Assembly (NCBI RefSeq): GCF_037890675.1
Contig: NZ_CP149574.1
Coordinates: 3,200,874 to 3,264,873 of the forward strand
Reading direction: 5' to 3'
DNA: 64,000 bases
Source of the DNA: Methylovirgula sp. 4M-Z18
Lineage (GTDB): Bacteria > Pseudomonadota > Alphaproteobacteria > Rhizobiales > Beijerinckiaceae
Under the pieces are notes generated by a model. That model worked only from the letters and a program-made list of their open reading frames with translations, did no database searches and had not been told where the DNA came from. Positions within the stretch are counted from its first letter, which is position 1. Every line of letters starts with the position of its first letter. A program made the position numbers and the translations under genes. Of the stretch, positions 46,281 to 56,100 are shown piece after piece.

Positions 46281-47029
46281 AGAATATTCCCCAGCTCTTA
46301 TTCCATCAGGCGCACCCGATTTCGATGATTTTTGACTCTTGCGACACGCCGCTCGCCCGCTGAAATCTCGCGCCTCTTCTCGTTGCGAAAATCGGTCGCA
46401 AAAGTAGAGTTCAGCAACCGATTTTTGCAACACCTTTCAAGATCGCGTGCACCATCGATTGAACGCCGACGATCTGGCCGGTGCATGGGACCCGGCACGA
46501 GTGCGGCCATGCGATTCAGAGTGCCGCTTATCGGGGGCGGACAAGCCTCGCTCGGATCGAACCTTGCATACATTCGGGGCAATGACTCGCGAAGAAGCCG
46601 CAAAATCCTTGACAAATGCAGCAATAAGAACATATCATGAACATCGTTTTTAGGCGGCGCGACAGCAACTCGGATAAACTTGGTTTGCTGCATTTATTTG
46701 CGCAACGCGGGTAGACCCGAGTTGCGCTGCCGCTGCGACCGAGACGGTCGCGCTCCTGAAGCGAATCGCGTGAAGGAACAAATGGCGGTGCGAGCCGCCC
46801 GAATGGAATGCGGACAATTGGTAAGCACATGAACGGTTTTTGGGAACGAACTGATAGAGCGATTTTCTGATTTTCTTCAAATGCTTATGTCTTATGCGCG
46901 GGCAGCATTGGAGCGGTGGCTCCGAATTGCGGCGGCGGAGCACCCGACTGAACTGCCTTGATCGGGACACAGAAGTCTAGATACTGGCACGGATACGCCT
47001 GCTCAATCCGTGCTAGAGAGGACTTTCGG
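46281..47029. other. 749-bp lower-GC stretch without a convincing gene
   Basis: Several short frames on both strands have no domain, ribosome site or codon preference. A hairpin at 46700-46727 is listed separately. Could be eroded sequence or hold a small RNA. Confidence 0.5.
46700..46727. other. Strong hairpin GCGCAAC...GTTGCGC
   Basis: Seven-bp perfect arms plus an inner CGGG/CCCG stem, one mismatch, four-base TAGA loop. No T-run follows on either side, so it is not a standard terminator. It may be part of a small RNA or a stand-alone repeat. Confidence 0.4.
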
Positions 47030-47821
47030 ATGCGCTTGAGGACCAACATCAGTGTGTTTGCCGCTCTAGCATTGAATTTGGCGTGGCTGTCCGGCGCCTC
47101 CGCCGCTTCGTGCGGGCATACGGCTGCTGGCTTTGAGGCCTGGAAGCAGGATTTTGCCGACGAGGCGCGGGCGCAGGGCATTGGCGCTGAGGGCATCGAC
47201 GCCTTGATGGCGACGCATTATGCTTCGGCCACGATCTCCGCCGACCGGGGCCAGCACGGCTTTAACCAGTCGTTGCAGCAATTCCTGGCCAAGCGCGGCG
47301 GCAATGTCATCATCGCGCGCGGGAAGACGCTGATAAAATCCCGGGCCGATCTTTTCGCGTCGATCGAACATCATTACGGCGTGCCACCAGGGCCGCTGCT
47401 GGCGATTTGGGGCATGGAAACCGGCTTCGGCGCCGTGCATGGCGACCAGAACATGCTCTCCTCAATCGCATCGCTCGCCTATGATTGCCGCCGGACGGAC
47501 TACTTTACCGACCAGCTCTATGCGGCGCTCAAACTCGTGGATCGCGGCAAGTTTTCAGCGCAGACGCGCGGCTCCATGCACGGGGAAGTCGGGCAGACGC
47601 AGTTCATGCCCAAAACGGTGCTCGAATACGGCGTCGGCGATCTCGAAACGCCGCAGGGCGCGCTGGAATCGACTGCAAACTATCTTAAGGCCCACGGCTG
47701 GGTCGCCGGAGAAGGCTATCAACCCGGCGAGCCGAATTATGCCGCCATCCAGGCCTGGAATGCCGCTACCGTCTACGAACAGGCCATCGCTTATATCGGG
47801 CAACGCATTGACGAGCAGTGA
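47030..47821 (+). CDS. Lytic murein transglycosylase (MltB/SLT2-like)
   Basis: 263 residues from ATG 47030. Signal peptide (ISVFAALALNLAWLSGASA), then a single SLT_2-type domain. The catalytic Glu is in WGMETGFGAVHGD (about residue 130), with GQTQFMPKTVLEYGV and ANYLKAHGWVAGEGY. It cleaves peptidoglycan with 1,6-anhydro formation. It lacks the peptidoglycan-binding domain of longer rhizobial homologues. Convergent with mscS. Confidence 0.88.
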   Translation: MRLRTNISVFAALALNLAWLSGASAASCGHTAAGFEAWKQDFADEARAQGIGAEGIDALMATHYASATISADRGQHGFNQSLQQFLAKRGGNVIIARGKTLIKSRADLFASIEHHYGVPPGPLLAIWGMETGFGAVHGDQNMLSSIASLAYDCRRTDYFTDQLYAALKLVDRGKFSAQTRGSMHGEVGQTQFMPKTVLEYGVGDLETPQGALESTANYLKAHGWVAGEGYQPGEPNYAAIQAWNAATVYEQAIAYIGQRIDEQ

Positions 47822-47832
47822 GCCGATCGCCG

Positions 47833-49155
47833 TCATCCCCTCTCCCCGAGCTTCGACCGCCCGACAATCACATCGTGCTTCGGATAGGGAAGGGTGATGC
47901 CGTGCGCCTTGAATTGTCGCCACACCGCGAGCAGCGCCTGGCTTTTGACGTTGGCGACGCCGTTGTGGGCGTCGCTGATCCAGAAGCGCAGTTCCAGTTC
48001 GATGGCGCTTTCGCCAAAGGCCATGACGAATGCAACCGGCGCGGGACGTGCCAGGATGCGTGGCGGCTCTAGCGCAGCGAGAAGAATGAGCTTGCAGACC
48101 TCGTCGAGATCGGCACTCAGCGGCACGCGGATCGGCACTTTCAGGCGCACAATGGTGTTGCGGTGCGACCAGTTGACCACCTGGCGGGTGATGATGTCCT
48201 CGTTGGGAATGAGATATTCCACCCCGTCGCGGGTTTCGACCGACACATAGCGGGCGCCGAGCGACGTCACCCAGCCAAACGTACCGCCCACCTCGATGAC
48301 GTCGCCCGGCTTGATCGATTTGTCGAGCAACAGCACGATACCGCTGAACAGATTGGACACGGTTTTCTGCAGGCCGAGGCCGAGACCGATGCCGAGGGCG
48401 CCGGTGAAGAAGGCGAATTGCGATAGATCTATCCCGATGCTCGACAGCGCGATGACGACCGCCAACGCGACCAGGGTAATTTGGATCAACTTGCCGAGCA
48501 GCACTTGAGCGCGCGGCGTCACTTCCGGGATTCTGGTAATACGCCGCTCCAAAAAGCGCGATACGCTGGTGGCGAGCCAGAGCAGAATGCTGAACGAGAA
48601 AATCCCCTTTACCACGGTCAGTAGCGACACCCGGATGCCGCCCAGCACGACGGCGCCGGAATCAAGCAGATCAACTGTCGGCCCCAGAAGATGAAGGATA
48701 TTGAGCGCCGCGACGATCCAGGCAAAAACGCTGATCAACTGGGCCAGCGCCTCGTAGCGGACGAAATCGGCGGCGAGGCGGATGATGAGCCAGGCCGCCA
48801 GCAAATTGATGCAAATCCGAATGATCCCACTCGGCCAGTCGAAAGCTTCCGCCAGGGCCAGCGAAACGGCGAGGCCGGCAATCCAAGCCACGGGAGCGAG
48901 CAGAGGCACAAGCCGGTGGACAAGCCACTCTTGGTGCAGCGCGATCCAGTCGAGACGCTGACCGGCTGAAACATTGCCCACCCAATCGACGGCATATTTG
49001 TGCAAAGGCCGCGTGATCAGCCAAGTCACCGCTCCAGTCAGGAGCACCGCGGGGATTTGGACAAGATTGATGAGTGTGAAAACATCTTGCACTAGCCATG
49101 GCTGCAAGTGTTCGACAAAAGCCTGCACTTGATCCCACACCGATTGTGTGTTCAC
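47833..49155 (-). CDS. MscS-family mechanosensitive channel
   Basis: 440 residues from a GTG (GGGGGAC upstream). At least five transmembrane helices precede the MscS pore helix (IGLGLGLQKTVSNLFSGIVLLLDKS) and beta domain (PGDVIEVGGTFGWVTSLGARYVSV... YLIPNEDIITRQVVNWSH). C-terminal cytoplasmic vestibule follows. Opens on osmotic downshock. Length between E. coli MscS (286) and the large YnaI/MscM types. Confidence 0.9.
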   Translation of the reverse strand: MNTQSVWDQVQAFVEHLQPWLVQDVFTLINLVQIPAVLLTGAVTWLITRPLHKYAVDWVGNVSAGQRLDWIALHQEWLVHRLVPLLAPVAWIAGLAVSLALAEAFDWPSGIIRICINLLAAWLIIRLAADFVRYEALAQLISVFAWIVAALNILHLLGPTVDLLDSGAVVLGGIRVSLLTVVKGIFSFSILLWLATSVSRFLERRITRIPEVTPRAQVLLGKLIQITLVALAVVIALSSIGIDLSQFAFFTGALGIGLGLGLQKTVSNLFSGIVLLLDKSIKPGDVIEVGGTFGWVTSLGARYVSVETRDGVEYLIPNEDIITRQVVNWSHRNTIVRLKVPIRVPLSADLDEVCKLILLAALEPPRILARPAPVAFVMAFGESAIELELRFWISDAHNGVANVKSQALLAVWRQFKAHGITLPYPKHDVIVGRSKLGERG

Positions 49156-49320
49156 GGCCGTCCCCCCAACCAGCGTATCCCAGATTAACGCTTATTTTTG
49201 AAACGGCTACAATCTGGCGCGAGAACGGGGCATCCGTCAAATCCCGCCGATAAACACGGCGCGGCGCACCCCCGGCCAATCCGATTTTTCATTATTTTTT
49301 CTGCACCAAGAATCGCTCCC

Positions 49321-49764
49321 TCACGCGCGATGCCAGCGCCACGCGTCGATCGACCACGCACCCGGCCCGGCCAGCGCCAGGATCAAAAAGCCGCCGGCGA
49401 TGGTCACGTCTTTCTGAAAATGGATGGCTTCCATCGCGTCGGCGAAATTGGTGTGGAAGAAGGCTGCGGCCAGCAGCGAGAACCCCGCGAGGGCGATCGC
49501 CGCCAGGCGCGTGCCAAAGCCAAGCAGGATCATCAGACCGCCGCCGAGTTCGGTCACGATCACCAGCGGCAGAAGATGTCCATTCACGCCGAAGCTCTGC
49601 ATATAATCGATCGTATCGCTGTAGTCTGTGATCTTGCCGTAGCCTTCGTGAATGAACATGCCCGCCATCAGCGCGCGTGCGATAAAGGTGAGCGGTGCTG
49701 AAACATGCTGGAGGAGAGAGGTTTCTCTCTCCGCATGTCGCGATGCGCCGAGCCGCGCTGCCAT
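49321..49764 (-). CDS. DoxX-family membrane protein
   Basis: 147 residues. ATG 49764 has AAAAGGAG six bases before it, so I prefer it to ATG 49770. Four helices, with DoxX markers RALMAGMFIHEGYGKI, VIVTELGGGLMILLGFGTRLAAI and FFHTNFADAMEAIHFQKDVTIAGG. DoxX proteins are linked to sulfur or redox complexes; here there is no partner beyond the TPR gene 50 bp upstream on the same strand. Confidence 0.82.
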   Translation of the reverse strand: MAARLGASRHAERETSLLQHVSAPLTFIARALMAGMFIHEGYGKITDYSDTIDYMQSFGVNGHLLPLVIVTELGGGLMILLGFGTRLAAIALAGFSLLAAAFFHTNFADAMEAIHFQKDVTIAGGFLILALAGPGAWSIDAWRWHRA

Positions 49765-49814
49765 AGGCATCTCCTTTTGTTGAGGCTGCTGTTCAGCCTT
49801 AGAGCCAGCGCAGA

Positions 49815-50525
49815 TCACTCAACATCATTTCCCTTCGCAATCGCGTCAGACAGTTCCTCGTATTCCTCGCAGGCCTTCGAGCCGCAAAGCTTTTCGATCG
49901 TCGCCAATTGCTCGCGCGCATCATCGAACTTTCCGAGCGTCACATAGGCTTCACCCAAATATTCGCGAACTTGCGTATAGTTCGGATCGAGTTCGACCGA
50001 GCGCTGGTAATAGGCGATGCCCTCTTCGGTGCGGCCGAGTTTGCGCGTCGCGTAGCCGCGATAGTTCAGCGCCCGCGGCGTGTCGGGATTTTGCAGCGTG
50101 TCGAGCGTATCAAGGGCTTCTTGGTAGCGCTTCGCCTTGGCGAGGGCGAACGCATATTCGGTCAGATCGTAGTCCGGCAGAACGCCGCTGTGCCGCATGA
50201 GACATACGTGGTTCTTGGCATCCCACACCATGCCCTGCGCGCACGTGGTCAGATCCTGGTGACCGGACGAACCGCCGCTCCCACTGCTCGCGCCTCCGCC
50301 AGACGCCGAGCCCCCTCCCCCGCTGGCGCCGCCACCCGTTCCGCCGCCACCTGAACCACCACCACTTGATCCGCCGCCTCCACCGCCACCGCCGCTTCCT
50401 CCGCCACCGCCATGTGCGAAGGCCAGCGAGGCGCTCGAAACCATTCCCACCACCGCCATCACCCAGGCGATGCGGTGCAAAGTCGTTGCAAGGGGTGTGC
50501 GATGCTGTGCTACATTCTTGGTCAT
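49815..50525 (-). CDS. Secreted Gly-rich TPR protein linked to ECF locus
   Basis: 236 residues from ATG 50525 (GGAGGCGATC upstream). Signal peptide ending SLAFA. A strongly Gly/Ser-rich stretch of about 55 residues follows, then a short motif with two cysteines (TTCAQGMVWDAKNHVCLMRH), and three TPR units (LTEYAFALAKAKRYQEALDTLDTL, NYRGYATRKLGRTEEGIAYYQRSVELDPNY, REYLGEAYVTLGKFDDAREQL). Divergent from the third ECF sigma gene; an ECF-like promoter is in the shared region. Probably a periplasmic target or sensor-partner of that system. Confidence 0.8.
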   Translation of the reverse strand: MTKNVAQHRTPLATTLHRIAWVMAVVGMVSSASLAFAHGGGGGSGGGGGGGGSSGGGSGGGGTGGGASGGGGSASGGGASSGSGGSSGHQDLTTCAQGMVWDAKNHVCLMRHSGVLPDYDLTEYAFALAKAKRYQEALDTLDTLQNPDTPRALNYRGYATRKLGRTEEGIAYYQRSVELDPNYTQVREYLGEAYVTLGKFDDAREQLATIEKLCGSKACEEYEELSDAIAKGNDVE

Positions 50526-50555
50526 GATGATCGCCTCCAAAATGCCGGATGCATC

Positions 50556-50583
50556 GAAAACACCTCGGCGGCGGGATTTATTC
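50556..50583 (-). promoter_or_regulatory. Putative ECF promoter (GAATAA / GTTTTC)
   Basis: Minus strand GAATAA (50583-50578), sixteen bases, then GTTTTC, about 30 bp before the Gly-rich TPR start. Parallels 14296-14325 and 38460-38486. It would be inside the coding region if the divergent sigma gene started at the far-upstream ATG 50549, which argues for the later GTG start. Confidence 0.4.
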
Positions 50584-50641
50584 GTCGCGACGCAGAGTTT
50601 TTGTGGTGGAGCGAAATGGTGACGCGTCGGGAGACTTGCGT

Positions 50642-51133
50642 GTGAGCGCGGCCGGCGCCTCCGAGGTGCGGGCCGGATTGGCGGCGCATCTGGTGCGGCT
50701 TTGGCGTTACGCCACAGTGCTTTCGGGCGCGCGCCATGTGGCGGACGATCTGGTCCAGGCCACGTGTTTGCGCGCGATCGAACGGGCCGATCAATTCATT
50801 CCAGGCTCGCGGCTCGATAGCTGGTTGTTTTCCATCCTGCGGTCGATCTGGCTGAACGAGTTGCGCGCCAGGCATATCCGCGAGGGCGGCGGCTTCATTG
50901 ACGCGAGCGAGGCGCTGGTTTTCGACGGCGCACGGGAAATCGAAACGAATATAACTGCCGCTCAAGTGTTAACTGCCGTGGGACGTCTTCCCGAGGCGCA
51001 GCGGGAAGCCGTTCTGCTGGTCTACGCCGAAGGATACACGTATGATGAAGCCGCAGACATAATGGGTGTGCCGATCGGAACCGTGATGAGCCGTCTTGCC
51101 AGCGCCCGGCGGGCGATGAGCGCGATGAAATGA
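50642..51133 (+). CDS. ECF RNA polymerase sigma factor
   Basis: 163 residues from GTG 50642, which has GGGAGA seven bases upstream; an ATG at 50549 would lie almost on the divergent gene's start. Region 2 is LVRLWRYATVLSGARHVADDLVQATCLRAIE; region 4 is LPEAQREAVLLVYAEGYTYDEAADIMGVPIGTVMSRLASARRAM. Overlaps its anti-sigma gene. Confidence 0.85.
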   Translation: MSAAGASEVRAGLAAHLVRLWRYATVLSGARHVADDLVQATCLRAIERADQFIPGSRLDSWLFSILRSIWLNELRARHIREGGGFIDASEALVFDGAREIETNITAAQVLTAVGRLPEAQREAVLLVYAEGYTYDEAADIMGVPIGTVMSRLASARRAMSAMK

Positions 51134-51936
51134 CAGGCCTGAACGACGTGAGCGAAATGGATGACGATGCCGTGCTCGTTGCCTTTGTCGATGGCAAATT
51201 GGACGATGCCGCGACTATTGCATTGCAAGCGCGGCTGGCCAACGAGCCCGATTTGCTCTTGCGGCTGACCCAGATCCGCGCCGGCGATGTCGCCTTTGCC
51301 CCCGCCTTCGAGGCGCTGCTGGCCCAAGCGCCAACGACGCGGCTGGAAGCTTCCTTGAGCCAACTCCTAGCCTCCCATCCGGTGCAAGCCGCGCCGCGCG
51401 CGCGCGGCTGGCGTGTCGCCGCGGCGCTCGCGCTCCTGGCCTGCGGCATCGTGCTCGGCCGTTTCGCACCCTCTTGGGTGGCCGCGCCGCAAAGCTTCAT
51501 TGCCGCCAATGAGCAAAAAGAAGATTGGCGTATGGCGGTTGCGGAATACGCCGCCCTCTACACCACGGAGACATTTGCCGGCTCGCCGCCTGACGCATCC
51601 GCGCAAGCCGACGAGTTGGCCCGGCTGGGCGAAAAGGTCGGACTTACTCTGAGACCCGATCGCATCGCGCTCAGCGATGCGCAATATCGCGGCGCCCAGA
51701 TCTTGGCTTATGGCAAGGCGGCGCTCGGACAGATTGTCTATACGGACGCCGCCGGCCACCCGATCCTCTTCTGCATGATCGCCAATGGCGAAGCCGATAC
51801 CGGTCCGCACAGCGAGAATCGCGGGGCGTTTTCCTCGGTTGCCTGGGCGCATGACGGGCGCGGCTATATCCTGATTGCGCCCCTGCCCCGTGAGAAGGTC
51901 GCGCAAATGGCGGATGCTCTGGTGCCGCGGTTCTGA
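51130..51936 (+). CDS. Membrane-anchored anti-sigma factor
   Basis: 268 residues; ATG overlaps sigma stop (ATGA). Short N-terminal anti-sigma segment (EMDDDAVLVAFVDGKLDDAATIALQARLANEPDL), one helix at about 97-115 (VAAALALLACGIVLGRFAP) and a periplasmic domain ending GRGYILIAPLPREKVAQMADALV. Architecture as in the two other anti-sigma proteins of the window. Confidence 0.83.
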   Translation: MTGLNDVSEMDDDAVLVAFVDGKLDDAATIALQARLANEPDLLLRLTQIRAGDVAFAPAFEALLAQAPTTRLEASLSQLLASHPVQAAPRARGWRVAAALALLACGIVLGRFAPSWVAAPQSFIAANEQKEDWRMAVAEYAALYTTETFAGSPPDASAQADELARLGEKVGLTLRPDRIALSDAQYRGAQILAYGKAALGQIVYTDAAGHPILFCMIANGEADTGPHSENRGAFSSVAWAHDGRGYILIAPLPREKVAQMADALVPRF

Positions 51937-52078
51937 AATCTTCCGGCCAGCGTGTCGCTTTTGACATAAGGCGATGGCAGCCATGCGATCTTGCACCGCA
52001 CAAATCGCACAGAATGGCCTATAGTCGCCACACTATTCCTGCGCGCCGCAGAAGCGCGCCTCTCCCGGGATTTCGACT

Positions 52079-53287
52079 TTGTCTTACGCAGCTGCTTCAG
52101 CCTCGCGGTCCCATGCCTTTTGGGCCGAATTTGCTCTTGCCATCGGCGGTTTTGCTATTGGAACCGGTGAATTTGCGACGATGGGGCTGCTGCCCGACGT
52201 CGCGCAGGATTTGAACGTGTCCATCCCGACGGCGGGCCATATCATTTCCGCCTATGCGCTCGGCGTCGTGGTCGGTGCGCCGCTGATCGCGGTGATGGCG
52301 GCAAAATTGTCGCGCCGCGCGCTCCTGCTCCTGCTGATGGCCATTTTCGGCGCCGGCAATCTCGCCAGCGCCTTCGCCCCGGACTTCACTGTCCTCACCG
52401 CCTTGCGTTTCTTCAGCGGCCTGCCGCATGGCGCCTACTTCGGCGTCGCCTCTCTGGTCGCCGCCGGCATGGCGGGGCCGGAAAAACGCGCGCAAGCGGT
52501 GGGCCGCGTCATGCTCGGACTCACCATCGCGACCCTGATCGGCACGCCGCTCGCGACCTGGCTCGGCCAGGGCCTCGGCTGGCGCGCCGCCTTCGCCGCG
52601 GTCGGCGCGATCGGCCTGCTGACGGTCGCGCTCGTCTGGCTGTTTGCGCCGCAAGACCGGCCCGATGCCGCCGCGGGGCCGCTGCGCGAACTGTCCGCGC
52701 TCGGCAAACGGCAAGTGTGGCTCACCCTCGGCATTGCCGCCTTCGGCTGCGGCGGTACCTTCGCCATTTACAGCTACATCACGCCGACTCTCGTCGAGGT
52801 CGCAGGCCTCGCCGAATCCTTCGTGCCCGTCGTGCTGTGCATTTTCGGCGCTGGCATGATCGTCGGCAACCTGGTGGGGGCGCGTCTCGCGGACCGCGCC
52901 CTGCTGCCGACCATCGGCGGGGCGATCCTGTGGAACACGTGCATGCTCGCACTGTTCTTCTTTACCTCGCATAATGCTTGGCTGGCCGTACCGAACGTGT
53001 TTCTGATCGGCACCTGCTTTGCCATTGTGCCCGCGTTGCAGACTCGCCTGATGGATGTGGCGGCGGACGCCCAGACTTTGGCTGCGGCGCTCAACCATTC
53101 GGCCTTCAACATCGCCAATGCGCTTGGCGCGTGGCTCGGCGGCCTGGTCATCGCCGCGGGTTTCGGCTGGTCGTCGACGGGCTGGGTCGGCGCGCTCCTG
53201 GGCCTATCCGGCTTTGCCGTCTTCGCCGTTTCCATGCTGCTGGAATCCCAGCCGCGCAAAACCGAGTTGCACCAGCAATCGGCATAA
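52079..53287 (+). CDS. MFS transporter, AraJ/arabinose-efflux-like
   Basis: 402 residues from a TTG with a CGGGA site upstream. Twelve hydrophobic helices. Drug:H+ antiporter (DHA1) family features are AIGGFAIGTGEFATMGLLPDVAQDL in helix 1 and the motif A region KLSRRALLLLLMAIFGAGN. AraJ/YdhP-like efflux pump; substrate unknown. Solitary. Confidence 0.87.
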   Translation: MSYAAASASRSHAFWAEFALAIGGFAIGTGEFATMGLLPDVAQDLNVSIPTAGHIISAYALGVVVGAPLIAVMAAKLSRRALLLLLMAIFGAGNLASAFAPDFTVLTALRFFSGLPHGAYFGVASLVAAGMAGPEKRAQAVGRVMLGLTIATLIGTPLATWLGQGLGWRAAFAAVGAIGLLTVALVWLFAPQDRPDAAAGPLRELSALGKRQVWLTLGIAAFGCGGTFAIYSYITPTLVEVAGLAESFVPVVLCIFGAGMIVGNLVGARLADRALLPTIGGAILWNTCMLALFFFTSHNAWLAVPNVFLIGTCFAIVPALQTRLMDVAADAQTLAAALNHSAFNIANALGAWLGGLVIAAGFGWSSTGWVGALLGLSGFAVFAVSMLLESQPRKTELHQQSA

Positions 53288-53586
53288 TATCTGCAAAAAT
53301 GCACTGCTGACGCGCGATTTCAGCGGCTGCATGACGGCGGCTTTGCAATTGCGCCGCATGTCATGTGGTGAGGGTATAGGCGTGTCGTTGCTTATGCGCG
53401 ATACGCTACAAAACTGGCAGCTTTTTTCTTATTTTCACCACAATGAGAGCCGCTGATGCGGCTTCGCTTCTGCGCTGCCGGGCATAACCGCCAAACACCG
53501 CATATCATATGCGCGTCACGTGACGTGGCGCTGATCGATCCACTCCCCGCAGCGCGTCGCATTCCGCAAGATCGAGGAGGACGTCA
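53288..53586. other. 299-bp upstream region of the phasin gene
   Basis: Contains two palindromes, CATATCATATG at 53501-53511 and CGTCACGTGACG at 53514-53525, close to each other. They could be operators for the phasin gene; no regulator is encoded nearby. No gene seen. Confidence 0.35.
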
Positions 53587-53922
53587 ATGGCAAATGTGAA
53601 GAATGGCAAAGGGCCCGGTCAGGCTTACGACCCGCAACAACACTTGAATGCGGCCTTTCAGATGCAAAAGCGGTTTACCGACTTCCAACTCGAGGCCATG
53701 TCGGAAATACTCGGCTTTTTCGGCCAGCGGCTGCAAGCCCAGGCTGATTTCTGGCGCGGCTTGAGCGGGTGCTCGGATCTTGGCCAGGCCACCGAGGCGC
53801 AGCGCCAGTTCTGGGAACGGGCGTCGCAGGATTATACCCGCGAGGCGCAACATCTGTCCGATGTCGCCAAACGCAGCATGGATACGATGACGCAACCGGT
53901 TATCCAGGATCGCGCCGCCTGA
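53587..53922 (+). CDS. Phasin-family protein
   Basis: 111 residues with GAGGACGTCA before the ATG. An amphipathic helix (AFQMQKRFTDFQLEAMSEILGFFGQRLQAQADFWRGL) and a second coiled helix (EAQRQFWERASQDYTREAQHLSDVAKRSMDTM) are as in PhaP-like granule-associated proteins, which bind polyhydroxyalkanoate granules. No pha genes are near; a general phasin-like role is also possible. Confidence 0.75.
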   Translation: MANVKNGKGPGQAYDPQQHLNAAFQMQKRFTDFQLEAMSEILGFFGQRLQAQADFWRGLSGCSDLGQATEAQRQFWERASQDYTREAQHLSDVAKRSMDTMTQPVIQDRAA

Positions 53923-54163
53923 ATTGACCTTTAGCCCGGCGGAAAAGCGATTGCGTCCGCCGAGCTATCGCGCGCAAATGCAAATCTAAATTTGCAGATT
54001 GGCCATCCAGGCCGCGCCCGATATGTGCGTTGGTCACTTTGTCGCTGGTCCTTTTGCTCTTATTTTGCACCGCACCAGCCCCGAATTGCCGTATATATCC
54101 AATTTGGTGTAGGAAACTTGTGTGGCTCGGTGCCATGCCGACGTGAACCTTTAAGAGATTGCC

Positions 54164-56080
54164 TTGACGAAACGCCTGCAAACGCCCCTGCTCGATACGG
54201 TCCCCACGCCCGACAAGCTTCGCGAACTGCCGGAAAGCGCCCTGCGTCAGGTGGCGGCGGAATTGCGCGCCGAGACCATCGACGCGGTTTCGGTCACCGG
54301 CGGCCATCTCGGCGCGGGTCTCGGCGTCGTCGAATTGACCGTGGCGTTGCATTACGTCTTCGACACGCCGCGCGACCGGATCATCTGGGATGTCGGCCAT
54401 CAGGCCTATCCGCACAAGATCCTGACCGGCCGGCGGAACCGGATTCGCACCCTGCGCCAGACCGGCGGTCTCTCCGGCTTCACCAAACGGTCGGAAAGCG
54501 CCTACGACCCGTTCGGCGCGGCGCATTCCTCGACATCGATTTCCGCCGGCCTCGGCATGGCGGTGGCGCGCGATTTGCGCGCCGGACACAACAATGTGGT
54601 GGCGGTGATCGGCGATGGCGCCATGTCCGCTGGCATGGCCTATGAGGCGATGAACAATGCCGGTGCCATGCAGTCGCGCCTCATCGTGATCTTGAACGAC
54701 AACGACATGTCGATCGCGCCGCCGACCGGCGCCATGTCGGCCTATCTCGCCCGGCTTGTGTCAGGGGAGACGTATCGGTCGTTGCGCGAAACGGTGAAGC
54801 AGCTCGCCAAACGCCTGCCGAAATTCTTCTACGACAAAGCCAAGCGGACCGAAGAATACGGCCGCGGCTTCTGGACCGGCGGCACCTTGTTCGAGGAACT
54901 CGGCTTCTATTATGTCGGCCCGATCGACGGCCACAATCTCGACCACCTGCTGCCGGTGTTGAAAAACGTGCGCGACATGCCGCACGGGCCGGTGCTGGTG
55001 CATGTGGTGACGCAGAAGGGCAAGGGCTATGCGCCGGCCGAAGCCGCTGCCGACAAATATCATGGCGTCAACACGTTCGACGTGGTGACCGGCACGCAGG
55101 TCAAGCCCAAGGCCAACGCGCCAGCTTACACCAAAGTCTTCGGCGAAAGCCTGATCAAGGAAGCGGCGCGCGACGACAAGATCGTCGCGATCACCGCCGC
55201 CATGCCGTCCGGCACGGGCGTCGATCTCTTCAGCAAGGTGCATCCGGCCCGCACCTTCGATGTCGGCATCGCCGAACAGCATGCGGTGACCTTCGCGGCG
55301 GGCCTCGCCACGGAAGGCTATAAGCCGTTCTGCGCCATTTACTCGACCTTCCTGCAGCGCGCCTATGACCAGGTGATCCATGACGTCGCGCTGCAGCAGC
55401 TGCCCGTGCGCTTTGCCATCGACCGCGCCGGCTTCGTGGGCGCGGACGGCGCGACCCATGCCGGCGCGTTCGACATCGCTTATCTGACCTGCCTGCCCGG
55501 CATAGTGGTGATGGCAGCGGCCGACGAGGCCGAACTCGTCCATATGGTTGCGACCGCCGCCGCCTACAACGCCGGCCCGATCGCGTTCCGCTACCCGCGC
55601 GGCGAGGGCGTTGGCGTCGACCTGCCGGAGCGCGGCGAGGTCCTGCCCATCGGCAAGGGCCGCATCATCCGCGAAGGCACGCACATCGCGCTGCTGTCGC
55701 TCGGCACGCGCCTCACGGAGGCGCTGCAGGCGGCGGAAGACCTGGCTGCGCATGGACTTTCGACCACCGTGGCCGATGCCAGATTCGCCAAACCGATCGA
55801 CGAGGATCTGGTGCTGAGGCTCGCCCGCGGCCATGACGTGCTGATCACGATCGAGGAAGGCTCGATGGGTGGCTTTGGCAGCCACGTGCTGCACCTGCTC
55901 GCCGACGCGGCCCTGTTGGATTCCGGCCTGAAAGTCCGCTCGATGGTGCTGCCCGACGTCTATCTCGACCACGACAAGCCCGAGGCGATGTATGCCAAGG
56001 CGGGCCTCGATGCCAAGGGGATTGTGGCGAAGGTCATGGCGACGCTCGGCAAGAGCAGCCAGAACGAGCGGCGCGCATAA
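54164..56080 (+). CDS. dxs: 1-deoxy-D-xylulose-5-phosphate synthase
   Basis: 638 residues from a TTG with TTAAGAG upstream. The ThDP domain contains [14 protein letters not shown], the [18 protein letters not shown]...NDN cofactor motif and the Pyr domain with the catalytic Glu in [10 protein letters not shown], plus the C-terminal transketolase domain. Condenses pyruvate and glyceraldehyde 3-phosphate, the first step of the MEP isoprenoid pathway, and feeds thiamine and pyridoxine synthesis. Followed 20 bp later by a GST gene. Confidence 0.95.
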   Translation: MTKRLQTPLLDTVPTPDKLRELPESALRQVAAELRAETIDAVSVTGGHLGAGLGVVELTVALHYVFDTPRDRIIWDVGHQAYPHKILTGRRNRIRTLRQTGGLSGFTKRSESAYDPFGAAHSSTSISAGLGMAVARDLRAGHNNVVAVIGDGAMSAGMAYEAMNNAGAMQSRLIVILNDNDMSIAPPTGAMSAYLARLVSGETYRSLRETVKQLAKRLPKFFYDKAKRTEEYGRGFWTGGTLFEELGFYYVGPIDGHNLDHLLPVLKNVRDMPHGPVLVHVVTQKGKGYAPAEAAADKYHGVNTFDVVTGTQVKPKANAPAYTKVFGESLIKEAARDDKIVAITAAMPSGTGVDLFSKVHPARTFDVGIAEQHAVTFAAGLATEGYKPFCAIYSTFLQRAYDQVIHDVALQQLPVRFAIDRAGFVGADGATHAGAFDIAYLTCLPGIVVMAAADEAELVHMVATAAAYNAGPIAFRYPRGEGVGVDLPERGEVLPIGKGRIIREGTHIALLSLGTRLTEALQAAEDLAAHGLSTTVADARFAKPIDEDLVLRLARGHDVLITIEEGSMGGFGSHVLHLLADAALLDSGLKVRSMVLPDVYLDHDKPEAMYAKAGLDAKGIVAKVMATLGKSSQNERRA

Positions 56081-56100
56081 GACACGGAACACCAAGTCCG

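Noticed and set aside
46298-46693. 131-codon minus frame and plus frames in the same gap
   Set aside because: No domain, no ribosome site, mixed composition; left as an empty stretch.
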